From Echinicola rosea (lineage in GTDB: Bacteria > Bacteroidota > Bacteroidia > Cytophagales > Cyclobacteriaceae), in contig NZ_CP040106.1 of assembly GCF_005281475.1 (NCBI RefSeq), positions 4,616,501-4,680,500 of the forward strand: 64,000 nucleotides of DNA, read 5' to 3'. This document shows positions 1 to 7,133 of this stretch, piece after piece (within the stretch, counting starts at the first letter, position 1; each line of letters opens with the position of its first letter). The position numbers were made by a program, and so were the translations under genes. The notes beneath the pieces were generated by a model. That model saw only the letters and a list, made by a program, of their open reading frames with translations. It was not told the origin of the DNA and did no database searches.

Positions 1-1
1 C

Positions 2-178
2 AAAAAGATCAAAGCAATCCAAAAAATGGGAAAACCCACTTCCCTGATCGAAGGCATCGACTACACGATCAATAAACAGGGTTTTTATGTATTTTCGAGT
101 TGGTATCTGCTCAGGCAGGGCAAATGCTGCGGTAACGGATGCCAAAATTGTCCATATGAGAAATTCAGGAAAACATGA
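2..178 (+). CDS. DUF5522 family protein, C-terminal part
   Basis: The reading frame is open from the window edge to the TGA at 176-178. It ends in the motif KCCGNGCQNCPYEKF, the Cys-rich signature of the small DUF5522 proteins common in Bacteroidota, whose function is unknown. The four cysteines (CC-x3-C-x2-C) look like a metal or Fe-S ligand set, which is an inference. An ATG at 26 could give a complete 50-residue protein, but the frame is also open upstream, so the true start may lie outside the window. The stop overlaps the start of the CobU gene in an ATGA arrangement, which suggests translational coupling to the corrinoid operon. Confidence 0.7.
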   Translation, partial: KKIKAIQKMGKPTSLIEGIDYTINKQGFYVFSSWYLLRQGKCCGNGCQNCPYEKFRKT

Positions 179-684
179 TTTACTATATTACAGGTGGCGA
201 ACGCTCAGGAAAGAGCCGATATGCACAGCAATTGGCCGAGAGGCTATCAGCATCCCCAGTTTACCTGGCCACTTCCAGAATATGGGATCAGGATTTTAAA
301 AAACGGGTGGACAGGCACCAAGCAGACCGCGATGGACGATGGACCACCATCGAAGAGGAAAAATACATTGGCCAAGTGGATATGGCGGAAAAAGTCATTG
401 TAATGGATTGCGTGACCCTATGGCTGACCAACTGGTTTGCTGATTCAAAAAGTGACATCGAAAGCTGTCTGGACAGTTGTAAATCGGAAGCTGACCAGTT
501 GTTTTCGAATGCCCAAAAAGGCACCTTGATCATCATTTCCAATGAGATCGGCATGGGACTGCATGCCCAAACGGAAGTAGGCAGAAAGTTCACCGAACTG
601 CAAGGCTGGATCAACCAGTACATCGCCAAAAGGGCTGACAAGGCCATTTTTATGGTTTCTGGACTGCCCATAGAACTAAAGTGA
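175..684 (+). CDS. cobU: Adenosylcobinamide kinase / adenosylcobinamide-phosphate guanylyltransferase (CobU/CobP)
   Basis: This cytoplasmic enzyme phosphorylates adenosylcobinamide and then transfers GMP to it, giving adenosylcobinamide-GDP for CobS. The 169-residue length is typical. A P-loop GGERSGKS is at residues 7-14. The RVDRHQADR segment carries His48, which corresponds to the histidine that is transiently guanylylated in characterised CobU. A Walker B-like stretch, VIVMDCVTLWL, follows near residue 75, and the family segment IISNEIGMGLH is near residue 122. The ATG at 175 overlaps the upstream stop. CobT, CobS and CobC follow, so the operon builds the nucleotide loop from salvaged or late-pathway corrinoids. 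Confidence 0.95.
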   Translation: MIYYITGGERSGKSRYAQQLAERLSASPVYLATSRIWDQDFKKRVDRHQADRDGRWTTIEEEKYIGQVDMAEKVIVMDCVTLWLTNWFADSKSDIESCLDSCKSEADQLFSNAQKGTLIIISNEIGMGLHAQTEVGRKFTELQGWINQYIAKRADKAIFMVSGLPIELK

Positions 685-826
685 TGTATTTAGATGATCG
701 CGAAGCACAGAAAAATAGCCATGTTGTCATCAGCATTCATTGATATCACCATGCGAAAACCAATTTAAATGAATCAAAAAAACAGCGTCAAAAGCATCCT
801 GTCAAAATCAAGAACCTTTCACGCTA

Positions 827-1573
827 ATGCAAACCAAAATGACAAAAAGTGTATTCAACTGGAGTGGCGGCAAGGACAGTGCCTTGGCACTTTACCATGT
901 ATTGAAAGATCCCCACATTTCTGTGGAAAGGCTTTTGACTACAGTCAATGGCCATCACCAACGCATTTCCATGCATGGTGTACGGCGGGAATTGCTGCAT
1001 GCCCAAGCGAAAGCAATAGGACTACCTTTAGATGAACTCCTACTTCCAGGAATGCCTAATATGGACACCTATAACCGGTTAATGGGTGATAAAATGGATG
1101 ACATCAAGCGGGGCGGTATTGTCCAAAGTATTTTTGGTGACATCTTCTTGGAGGACCTTAAACAGTATCGTGAAGAAAAACTCGCCAAGGCTGGACTAAA
1201 AGCCCTATTTCCCCTTTGGCAAAGAAACACCAAGGAGCTCATCGCTGAATTTTTGGATTTGGGTTTTAAAACCATTGTGGTCTGTGTAAAAACAGATCTG
1301 CTCCCCGAGGATTTTGCCGGAAGGATAATCGATCACGATTTTCTAAAAGATTTGCCCAGCTCCGTAGATCCGTGTGGTGAAAACGGAGAGTTCCATACCT
1401 TTGTTTTTGACGGCCCCATCTTCTCCTCGCCCATACCATTCACTATGGGCGAGCAGGTTTTGCGCACATATGAGGCTCCCAAAAACCAAAAAGACGGCTG
1501 CTACGCTTCTGCTGATGAACAGCCACCAGAAATTGGTTTTTGCTTTCAGGACTTAACACTTTCTAAAAAATGA
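827..1573 (+). CDS. Dph6-like PP-loop ATPase (diphthine-ammonia ligase / MJ0570 family) in a B12 operon
   Basis: This is a 248-residue adenine-nucleotide alpha-hydrolase-fold protein. The PP-loop SGGKDS is at residues 13-18. The family C-terminal signature DPCGENGEFHTFVFDGP is at about residues 181-197. The best characterised relative is eukaryotic Dph6, which amidates diphthine on elongation factor 2. Bacteria do not make diphthamide, so that role cannot apply. Its place between CobU and CobT, with a 4-base ATGA overlap into cobT, suggests an ATP-dependent step (amidation or adenylylation) in corrinoid metabolism. That is inference from context. ATG 839 (MTKSVF) is an alternative start and loses nothing recognisable. 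A 142-base gap separates it from cobU. Confidence 0.85.
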   Translation: MQTKMTKSVFNWSGGKDSALALYHVLKDPHISVERLLTTVNGHHQRISMHGVRRELLHAQAKAIGLPLDELLLPGMPNMDTYNRLMGDKMDDIKRGGIVQSIFGDIFLEDLKQYREEKLAKAGLKALFPLWQRNTKELIAEFLDLGFKTIVVCVKTDLLPEDFAGRIIDHDFLKDLPSSVDPCGENGEFHTFVFDGPIFSSPIPFTMGEQVLRTYEAPKNQKDGCYASADEQPPEIGFCFQDLTLSKK

Positions 1574-2619
1574 CAGAACTCCACATTGCTCCTTTGGATC
1601 ATTCACTTAAAGGTGATTTACAGCAAAAGATTGACCTTAAGACCAAACCCATCGGTGCATTAGGGAACTTGGAAAACCTTGCCCTGCACCTTGGATTAAT
1701 CCAGCAAACCTTAAATCCATCACTGAACAACCCGCATATCCTGGTCTTTGCAGGAGATCATGGGATCGCCAAAGAAAACCTCGTAAACCCTTATCCGCAA
1801 GAGGTAACCTATCAGATGGTCATGAACTTTCTGAGTGGAGGAGCAGCCATAAATGTGTTCGCCAAACAACACCATTTAGCGCTAAAAATCATCGACGCGG
1901 GTGTCAACCACGACTTTGGCGATCTGCCCAACCTGATCCATGCAAAAATCGCCAAGGGAACGGCCAATTACCTCATGGAGCCGGCCATGACAGCAAGACA
2001 GTGCTTGGACGCCATGCAAAAAGGCGCCGAACTGGTAGAACGGGTTTATCAAGAAGGCTGCAATGTCGTTGGGTTTGGTGAAATGGGCATCAGCAATACC
2101 TCTTCTGCTGCCCTTATCATGCATACCGTCACGGGCATGCCTCTGGAAGAATGTGTTGGCAAGGGCACGGGCACTAATAATGATCACCAAAAAATCAAAC
2201 TTCAAACACTATCAAAAGCCATTCGTTTACAAAACCACATTGACAAGAAAGACCCTATACAGATTTTAAGTACATTTGGAGGCTTTGAAATAGCCCAACT
2301 GTCTGGTGCGATGTTGCATGCCGCCAGCAAGGGAATGGTCATTTTGGTAGACGGCTTTATCACATCTGCTGCATTGCTGATCGCTAAAACCATCAATGCC
2401 AATGTCCTGTCCTATTGCATATTTACCCATTGCTCCGGTGAAAAGGGCCACGCCACCATGCTGGAGTATTTCAAGGCAAAACCATTATTAAAACTTGGAA
2501 TGAGACTTGGCGAAGGTTCGGGTGCCGCCTTAGCCTACCCTATCGTGGCTTCAGCTTGTGCGTTTTTAAATGAAATGGCTAGTTTTGACACGGCAGGGAT
2601 CAGTAAAGAAAACGAATAA
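1570..2619 (+). CDS. cobT: Nicotinate-nucleotide--dimethylbenzimidazole phosphoribosyltransferase (CobT)
   Basis: CobT makes alpha-ribazole phosphate from nicotinate mononucleotide and a lower-ligand base such as 5,6-dimethylbenzimidazole. The 349-residue length matches the family. Visible signatures are AGDHGIAKEN in the N-terminal part, VGFGEMGISNTSSAA in the middle and RLGEGSGAALAYPIV at the C-terminus. Glu315 in the last motif corresponds to the catalytic glutamate of the Salmonella enzyme. The start overlaps the preceding stop by four bases. The product is joined to adenosylcobinamide-GDP by the CobS encoded next. Confidence 0.97.
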   Translation: MTELHIAPLDHSLKGDLQQKIDLKTKPIGALGNLENLALHLGLIQQTLNPSLNNPHILVFAGDHGIAKENLVNPYPQEVTYQMVMNFLSGGAAINVFAKQHHLALKIIDAGVNHDFGDLPNLIHAKIAKGTANYLMEPAMTARQCLDAMQKGAELVERVYQEGCNVVGFGEMGISNTSSAALIMHTVTGMPLEECVGKGTGTNNDHQKIKLQTLSKAIRLQNHIDKKDPIQILSTFGGFEIAQLSGAMLHAASKGMVILVDGFITSAALLIAKTINANVLSYCIFTHCSGEKGHATMLEYFKAKPLLKLGMRLGEGSGAALAYPIVASACAFLNEMASFDTAGISKENE

Positions 2620-2647
2620 CCTATTAGACTTTTACCCTTCACAAAAT

Positions 2648-3454
2648 ATGAGGAAAGAACTACAGGCTTTTTTTACCGCGTTGATGTTTTACACTAGGAT
2701 TCCATGCCCCTCTTGGGTGGACCATTCCGAAGAATATTTGCAGTTATCCAGGAAGTATTTTCCGCTGATAGGATGGATAGTAGGTGGTGCCTCAACCCTC
2801 GTATTGATATTGGTCTATCAGGTTTTGCCGGTCACCATTGCCCTATTTTTATCCATCGCCACGAGCGTAATACTTACAGGTGCATTTCATGAAGATGGAT
2901 TTGCCGATACCATGGATGGATTTGGCGGTGGATGGACCAAAGAAAAAATCCTCTTGATCATGAAGGACAGCCGGATCGGCACTTTTGGAGCCGTTGGATT
3001 GATTTTCATTTTTACCATCAAATTTCTGGGGCTGATGGAATTGGCCAAAATCATTCAACAGAACAGCTATAGCTTTGAGTTTTACCAATGCATCATCGCT
3101 TGTTATATCTCAGGACATTCGATAAGCAGGTTTGTTGCCCTTACTTTTTTCAAAACGCACCAATATGCCAAGATAAATGATGAAGTCGGCAGCAAATCCA
3201 AGCCCATTGCCAAAGGAAACTTCCCGACAAGGGACTTGTTTGTCGCATCTGTTTTCGCCTTTCTCCCCTTGGCACTCTTCCAAAATTATGCGTTTTTCTT
3301 GGCCATCATCCCGTGTTTTATCGCCAAATGGTGGATGGGCAGGTGGTTCCAGAAATGGATCGGTGGCTATACTGGAGATTGCCTGGGAGCTGTTCAGCAA
3401 GTCACGGAGGTCGTTTTCTATCTGAGCCTACTCATCATATGGAAATTTATCTGA
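2648..3454 (+). CDS. cobS: Adenosylcobinamide-GDP ribazoletransferase (cobalamin synthase, CobS)
   Basis: CobS is an integral inner-membrane enzyme that joins adenosylcobinamide-GDP and alpha-ribazole (phosphate) into cobalamin (phosphate). The 268-residue protein has several hydrophobic spans. The family motif GAFHEDGFADTMDGFGGG is at residues 79-95 and is followed by KDSRIGTFGA. The start chosen is ATG 2648 (MRKELQAFF), because the longer frame from 2570 would run through the cobT 3' end and adds a non-homologous stretch. The gap to cobT is 28 bases, and the 3' end overlaps cobC by 16 bases. Confidence 0.94.
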   Translation: MRKELQAFFTALMFYTRIPCPSWVDHSEEYLQLSRKYFPLIGWIVGGASTLVLILVYQVLPVTIALFLSIATSVILTGAFHEDGFADTMDGFGGGWTKEKILLIMKDSRIGTFGAVGLIFIFTIKFLGLMELAKIIQQNSYSFEFYQCIIACYISGHSISRFVALTFFKTHQYAKINDEVGSKSKPIAKGNFPTRDLFVASVFAFLPLALFQNYAFFLAIIPCFIAKWWMGRWFQKWIGGYTGDCLGAVQQVTEVVFYLSLLIIWKFI

Positions 3455-3972
3455 TCCGCCACACCAAACCGGCTATCGGTAAAGGGATCTGCTATGGGCA
3501 GAGCGACCTTGCCTTAGCACCTACTTTCAGCAAGGAAGTAGAAATCATCACCTCAAAACTACCTCGGACACTAGCCCCTTTTGCCATTTTTACCAGTCCC
3601 TTGACCCGCTGTTCTCAACTGGCAAAGGCACTTTTCCCAAGGCATGATGTAAAAGCAGATTCGCGATTGATGGAACTGCATTTTGGCACTTGGGAAATGA
3701 AATCCTGGAATGACATCCCTAAGGAAGAGATCAATCCCTGGATGGAGGATTTTGTCCGGGTTCCCTGTCCTGGTGGCGAAAGCTACCGGCAGCTTTATGA
3801 CCGCTGCGTGGCCTTTATCACCGAGCTCCAACAGCAAAAAACAGACAAGGCCATCATCATCACCCACGGCGGCCCCATTCGCGCCATCCACGCACTTTTC
3901 AAGGACATCCCCTTAAAAGACTCCTTTTCGCTTAAAGTGGGCTATGGAGAGGTTTTAAAATTGGAAAATTGA
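3439..3972 (+). CDS. cobC: Histidine phosphatase, probable alpha-ribazole phosphatase (CobC)
   Basis: This 177-residue phosphoglycerate-mutase-fold phosphatase probably dephosphorylates alpha-ribazole-5'-phosphate or cobalamin-5'-phosphate as the last step of the pathway. The catalytic motif LIRHTK places the phospho-accepting histidine at residue 8. Arg7, the acid Glu79 in LMELHFGTWE and the second histidine His143 in IITHGGP are all present. The ATG at 3439 overlaps the cobS 3' end by 16 bases, so the two are probably translationally coupled. The substrate is assigned from operon context, since histidine phosphatases are otherwise promiscuous. This is the last gene of the cobalamin operon. 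Confidence 0.88.
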   Translation: MEIYLIRHTKPAIGKGICYGQSDLALAPTFSKEVEIITSKLPRTLAPFAIFTSPLTRCSQLAKALFPRHDVKADSRLMELHFGTWEMKSWNDIPKEEINPWMEDFVRVPCPGGESYRQLYDRCVAFITELQQQKTDKAIIITHGGPIRAIHALFKDIPLKDSFSLKVGYGEVLKLEN

Positions 3973-3990
3973 AAGATTGGTTGGGCGATT

Positions 3991-4123
3991 CCTCCTCGTT
4001 TGTCATAATCCTCCTCGTTTGTAATGTGGAGGATTCTGCCCCTATATAAACAAAGATTTCCCATTCCCCTTACAACTTTCTCTCGCAACTACACAGTTCA
4101 TCCTCGTTTGTAACGTGGAGGAT
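3991..4123. repeat. Cluster of CCTCGTTTGTAA hairpin repeats downstream of cobC
   Basis: Three related units lie in the spacer after cobC. The first is a half copy, CCTCCTCGTTTGT, at 3991-4003. The second, at 4007-4035, has arms AATCCTCC and GGAGGATT around a TTGTA core. The third, at 4100-4123, has arms ATCCTCGT and AC(GTG)GAGGAT, with a three-base bulge around the loop TTGTA. They are related to the perfect copy at 7084-7102. They could end cobC transcription, but they lack a clear T tract. Their recurrence elsewhere points to a dispersed REP-like element. Confidence 0.7.
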
Positions 4124-4201
4124 CGAGAAGGGCATTTGCAATGCCCCTAACCAACTTTCCCTCACCACTACTTGCATTTTAAAAACTTTATCAGTTTATT
4201 T

Positions 4202-4235
4202 ACTGTCATAATACACTATGACACTAAAACAGTAA
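4202..4235. promoter_or_regulatory. Nested palindrome before the ABC-GntR operon, candidate operator
   Basis: Two nested inverted repeats end three bases before the ATG at 4239. The inner pair GTCATA (4205-4210) and TATGAC (4217-4222) is separated by six bases. The outer pair ACTGT (4202-4206) and ACAGT (4229-4233) shares two bases with the inner left arm. The symmetry and the position next to a short GntR (YtrA-type) regulator operon fit autoregulation. A bound repressor would cover the translation initiation region. The function is inferred. Confidence 0.45.
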
Positions 4236-4238
4236 GCC

Positions 4239-5075
4239 ATGATTTTGTTAAACCAAATGAGTTTTGCCTACCGAAAGCAAGCTCCACTTTTCGATCAGAT
4301 GGACTGGGAAGTCCAGCCCGGCCAGGTCATTGGGCTCCTAGGGAAAAACGGCGCAGGGAAATCCACTCTAATGGGACTATTGGCAGGACTCTTAAAGCCA
4401 ACATCCGGCGACATCCAAGTCAATGGGTATCGGCCTTTTGGTCGCTCTCCCCTTTTCTTGCAGGAGTTGATTTTATTGCCGGAGGAGAATTTTCTACCAG
4501 AAAAAAACACCATGCAGCGGTACATAGGCTCACTGGCAGCTTTTTATCCCCGCTTCGACAGAGCAAAGATGAACCAGTTGCAAAAGGATTTTGATTTGCC
4601 CTATGATCAGAAGCTCGGGAGGATGTCCTTTGGCCAAAGAAAAAAATTCTTGATAGCTTTTGCCATTGCTTCGGACTGCAAACTTCTGCTACTGGATGAG
4701 CCTACCAATGGCCTGGACATTCCTTCCAAAAGCCTCTTCCGGAAAATTGTCACAGCCAATATCGAGGATGATCAAACGGTCATCATCAGCACGCATCAAG
4801 TGAAGGATGTCGAAAACCTCATTGACAGGGCAGTCATTGTCAACCACGGAAAGGTAATCTTCGATGAGGAAATGCTCTCCCTTAGTGACCAATGGTATTT
4901 TGGTTTTGGTTCACAAGCGGATGAACACAGCGTATATGTAGAGAAAAGCATGGGAGGCTATCACTATATCGCTCCGCTTAAAGCTGACCAACAGCCATCA
5001 CAGATCTCATTGGAAATACTTTTCAATGCGGTAATCATCAACCGTCTCCACACGCCAAAACCCGTAAACGCCTAA
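4239..5075 (+). CDS. ABC transporter ATP-binding protein, YtrB-like
   Basis: This 278-residue ATPase subunit would energise the membrane protein encoded next. Walker A GKNGAGKS is at residues 35-42, with a degenerate signature MSFGQRKK (SFGQ instead of SGGQ) at about 129-136. Walker B LLLLDEPTNGLD at 149-160 contains Asp153 and Glu154, and the H-loop STHQVKD follows. About 80 residues after the ATPase core show no recognised domain. Gene order (ATPase, permease, short GntR) resembles YtrA-regulated transporters of Firmicutes, which respond to cell-envelope stress. The substrate cannot be told from sequence. Confidence 0.9.
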   Translation: MILLNQMSFAYRKQAPLFDQMDWEVQPGQVIGLLGKNGAGKSTLMGLLAGLLKPTSGDIQVNGYRPFGRSPLFLQELILLPEENFLPEKNTMQRYIGSLAAFYPRFDRAKMNQLQKDFDLPYDQKLGRMSFGQRKKFLIAFAIASDCKLLLLDEPTNGLDIPSKSLFRKIVTANIEDDQTVIISTHQVKDVENLIDRAVIVNHGKVIFDEEMLSLSDQWYFGFGSQADEHSVYVEKSMGGYHYIAPLKADQQPSQISLEILFNAVIINRLHTPKPVNA

Positions 5076-5079
5076 AGCC

Positions 5080-5943
5080 ATGAAAAAAGAAAATGAATTC
5101 TTCAGTTTAAGGAGATTTTCCCAACTGCTTAAATATGATTTTAACAATAACCGGCTTTATTATATTGCCACTGTTCCCATTGCCATGCTTATCATGGCGC
5201 TTCTCTTCTGGTATGTCTTCCCTGATTTACCAAAATCTACTGACGCTTTATACGCTTCACCAGGTTGGAGAAGCAAGAATTATATCCCCATGTTATTTTT
5301 AGGATATATTATCTTCGGAATATTTATTGTCGGTAAAAGTTTTCCTTCGTTTCGCAATAGCGGTTCGGTAACGAGTTTCCTAACCCTTCCTGCCTCCACT
5401 TTTGAAAAATATTTGGTGCAGTGGATAATAAGGATTGCCTTATTCTTGGTACTTTACCCGTTGATCTTCCAAATTACCGCCAATGTCACTGCTGACCTTT
5501 ATTTGGAAAATTATAAATCATTCCTTTTATCCAATAACCTCCCCATGGACAAGCTTCCGGGAATTGATAAATTCAGGTTCTTTGACCTTTTTGGAGATGC
5601 CAATGAAGCTACGATTGGAAGGATCAGCATCATCTGTATGGGAGTATTGGGAGCCTCTTTACTGTTTCTCGGCAGCACCATTTTTAAAAAGTGGAACCTG
5701 TTCTTTGGGCCACTTTCTATACTTGTAATGATCTTTTTTATATATGCATACTTGTGTATCGTATCCTATTTTATCGTACCTGAACAGTCAGATTTTTGGG
5801 TAATCGGCTTTAAGGGAAACCAGCCTGCGTACTTTGATGAGGAGATTCCTTTGATAGGACTCAGTGCCCTAATCATAGCTGCAATTGGTGCAATAACCTG
5901 CTGGCTGGCCACCTACTTCCGTCTAAAAGAAAAACAAGTGTAA
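5080..5943 (+). CDS. ABC transporter membrane subunit (ABC-2-like)
   Basis: This 287-residue hydrophobic protein has about six to seven membrane segments. Clear spans include TVPIAMLIMALLFWYVF near residue 35, MLFLGYIIFGIFIV near 70, IALFLVLYPLIF near 120, GVLGASLLFLGS near 190, LSILVMIFFIYAYLCIV near 215 and LSALIIAAIGAIT near 260. The N-terminal 20 residues are charged and cytoplasmic. It starts four bases after the ATPase stop and ends two bases before the GntR start, so the three genes form one tight unit. It is the likely permease partner of the ATPase. No close family is recognised and the substrate is unknown. Confidence 0.8.
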   Translation: MKKENEFFSLRRFSQLLKYDFNNNRLYYIATVPIAMLIMALLFWYVFPDLPKSTDALYASPGWRSKNYIPMLFLGYIIFGIFIVGKSFPSFRNSGSVTSFLTLPASTFEKYLVQWIIRIALFLVLYPLIFQITANVTADLYLENYKSFLLSNNLPMDKLPGIDKFRFFDLFGDANEATIGRISIICMGVLGASLLFLGSTIFKKWNLFFGPLSILVMIFFIYAYLCIVSYFIVPEQSDFWVIGFKGNQPAYFDEEIPLIGLSALIIAAIGAITCWLATYFRLKEKQV

Positions 5944-5945
5944 CC

Positions 5946-6350
5946 ATGGAATTCAACGAATCCAGAAATATCTTCCTCCAGATCGCTGACTGGCTCTGTG
6001 ACCAAATCCTCCAAGAGAAATTTGCTCCTGGCGAGCGGGTGCCTTCTGTCCGGGAGCTCGCAGAAGATATGGAAGTAAACCGCAACACGGTCATGCGGAC
6101 CTATAGCATCCTCCAAGATCAAGAGATCCTGGACAATAAACGCGGCATTGGTTTCTTCGTGGCAGAAAAAGCCCCGCAAAAGATCCATCACCGGCAAAAA
6201 GCCGCTTTTATCGAACATGAGCTTCCCCTGCTGATCCACCGGGTAAAAGTCCTTGGACTTTCGGCGTTGGACTTAAAACCACTTTTGAATATTTTAGATG
6301 AAAACAATCATAAAATCGAGCATGACGAAAAACGTCACACTGGGAAATGA
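5946..6350 (+). CDS. GntR-family transcriptional regulator, YtrA subfamily
   Basis: This 134-residue protein has an N-terminal winged helix (about residues 10-73), with the GntR signature SVRELAEDMEVNRNTVMRTYSILQ at about residues 34-57. Only a short helical tail of about 60 residues follows. The missing large effector domain is typical of the YtrA subfamily, whose members usually repress their own ABC transporter operon. The palindrome at 4202-4235 is the obvious candidate operator. The gene is the third in the unit. Confidence 0.9.
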   Translation: MEFNESRNIFLQIADWLCDQILQEKFAPGERVPSVRELAEDMEVNRNTVMRTYSILQDQEILDNKRGIGFFVAEKAPQKIHHRQKAAFIEHELPLLIHRVKVLGLSALDLKPLLNILDENNHKIEHDEKRHTGK

Positions 6351-6401
6351 ACATCGACCATGTAAGATTCCATATGACCATTAAAAAGCAATTATATACA
6401 T

Positions 6402-7073
6402 ATGAAAACAAGTAATAAAATCCTTTTTGGCTTTGTGATGTTTGCCTTGGCAGTACAGACCACCTGCATTGTCATCGCAAATAACAAGTCAAATGAAATA
6501 AGCAAAAAAGCTCCTGAAATACTCAAAGAAGTAGCCATGGATCGTCCCATCACCACGCTGAGCATCGCCGCCACCGCTTGGGTAAACCTACATAAGAGCT
6601 CTGAAAACCACATTACCATAACAAGCCGAGGAGCTAAGCCTGAAGGAAAATATGACATCACTTTCTCCAATGACACCTGTTATATCCATTCATCAAAAGG
6701 TGATTGGCGGGAAAATATCGTGGTCAAGGTAAATTCAAACCAAATCAAAAACATCATTATTAAAACCGCAAAAGGCATGGCCGTCAATGGAAAATATGAT
6801 TCACTATTTGTCGATAATTGGGGCTCCCGTTTCCAAATTTCCCATGACAGCCATGTAAATTACCTCAATATCCACGGTATAAACAGTTCCAATAATCAGT
6901 TGGTCAATATAGACTTCCTTGACCTGGATTTACGAAATGCCAAAATCAATGGAAATAATATCAAGAACCTAACCAACATCAACCTCCAAAACAACAGTGA
7001 ACTGACCGTTAAGGGTCTTCCGGATTTTTCCGAAATCAAGAAGGATGAAACATCAAAAATCACATTTGAATAA
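6402..7073 (+). CDS. Exported or membrane-anchored protein of unknown function, beta-rich
   Basis: The family was not recognised. The 223-residue protein has an N-terminal hydrophobic segment (about residues 7-26, KILFGFVMFALAVQTTCIVIA) that fits a signal peptide or anchor. The rest is rich in Asn, Ile, Ser and Lys, and alternates in short beta-like strands such as NIIIKTAKGMAVNG, LVNIDFLDLDL and LTNINLQNN. This resembles a right-handed beta-solenoid, like the DUF2807 or GIN-type putative adhesin domain. It begins 51 bases after the GntR gene on the same strand and is probably part of that unit. A role next to an envelope transporter is inference. Confidence 0.65.
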   Translation: MKTSNKILFGFVMFALAVQTTCIVIANNKSNEISKKAPEILKEVAMDRPITTLSIAATAWVNLHKSSENHITITSRGAKPEGKYDITFSNDTCYIHSSKGDWRENIVVKVNSNQIKNIIIKTAKGMAVNGKYDSLFVDNWGSRFQISHDSHVNYLNIHGINSSNNQLVNIDFLDLDLRNAKINGNNIKNLTNINLQNNSELTVKGLPDFSEIKKDETSKITFE

Positions 7074-7083
7074 TCATCATCCC

Positions 7084-7102
7084 CCCTCGTTTGTAACGAG
7101 GG
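7084..7102. repeat. Perfect TTGTA-loop hairpin plus a degenerate second copy
   Basis: The arms CCCTCGT (7084-7090) and ACGAGGG (7096-7102) flank the loop TTGTA. A degenerate companion, TTTGTTTGAAACGAGGG, follows at 7114-7130. The element sits between the converging genes ending at 7073 and 7134 and could act as a bidirectional terminator. The same loop with other stems occurs after cobC and at 59.0 kb, so it is better described as a dispersed repeat. Confidence 0.7.
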
Positions 7103-7133
7103 AGATGATAGACTTTGTTTGAAACGAGGGGAA

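Noticed and set aside
685-826. Possible cobalamin riboswitch between cobU and the Dph6-like gene
   Set aside because: I see no B12-box-like conserved stretch, and the gap is inside the operon. A riboswitch, if any, would be upstream of the window.
4106-4117. Single-hairpin terminator of cobC in isolation
   Set aside because: There is no T tract, and related copies occur elsewhere, so a dispersed repeat is the better description.
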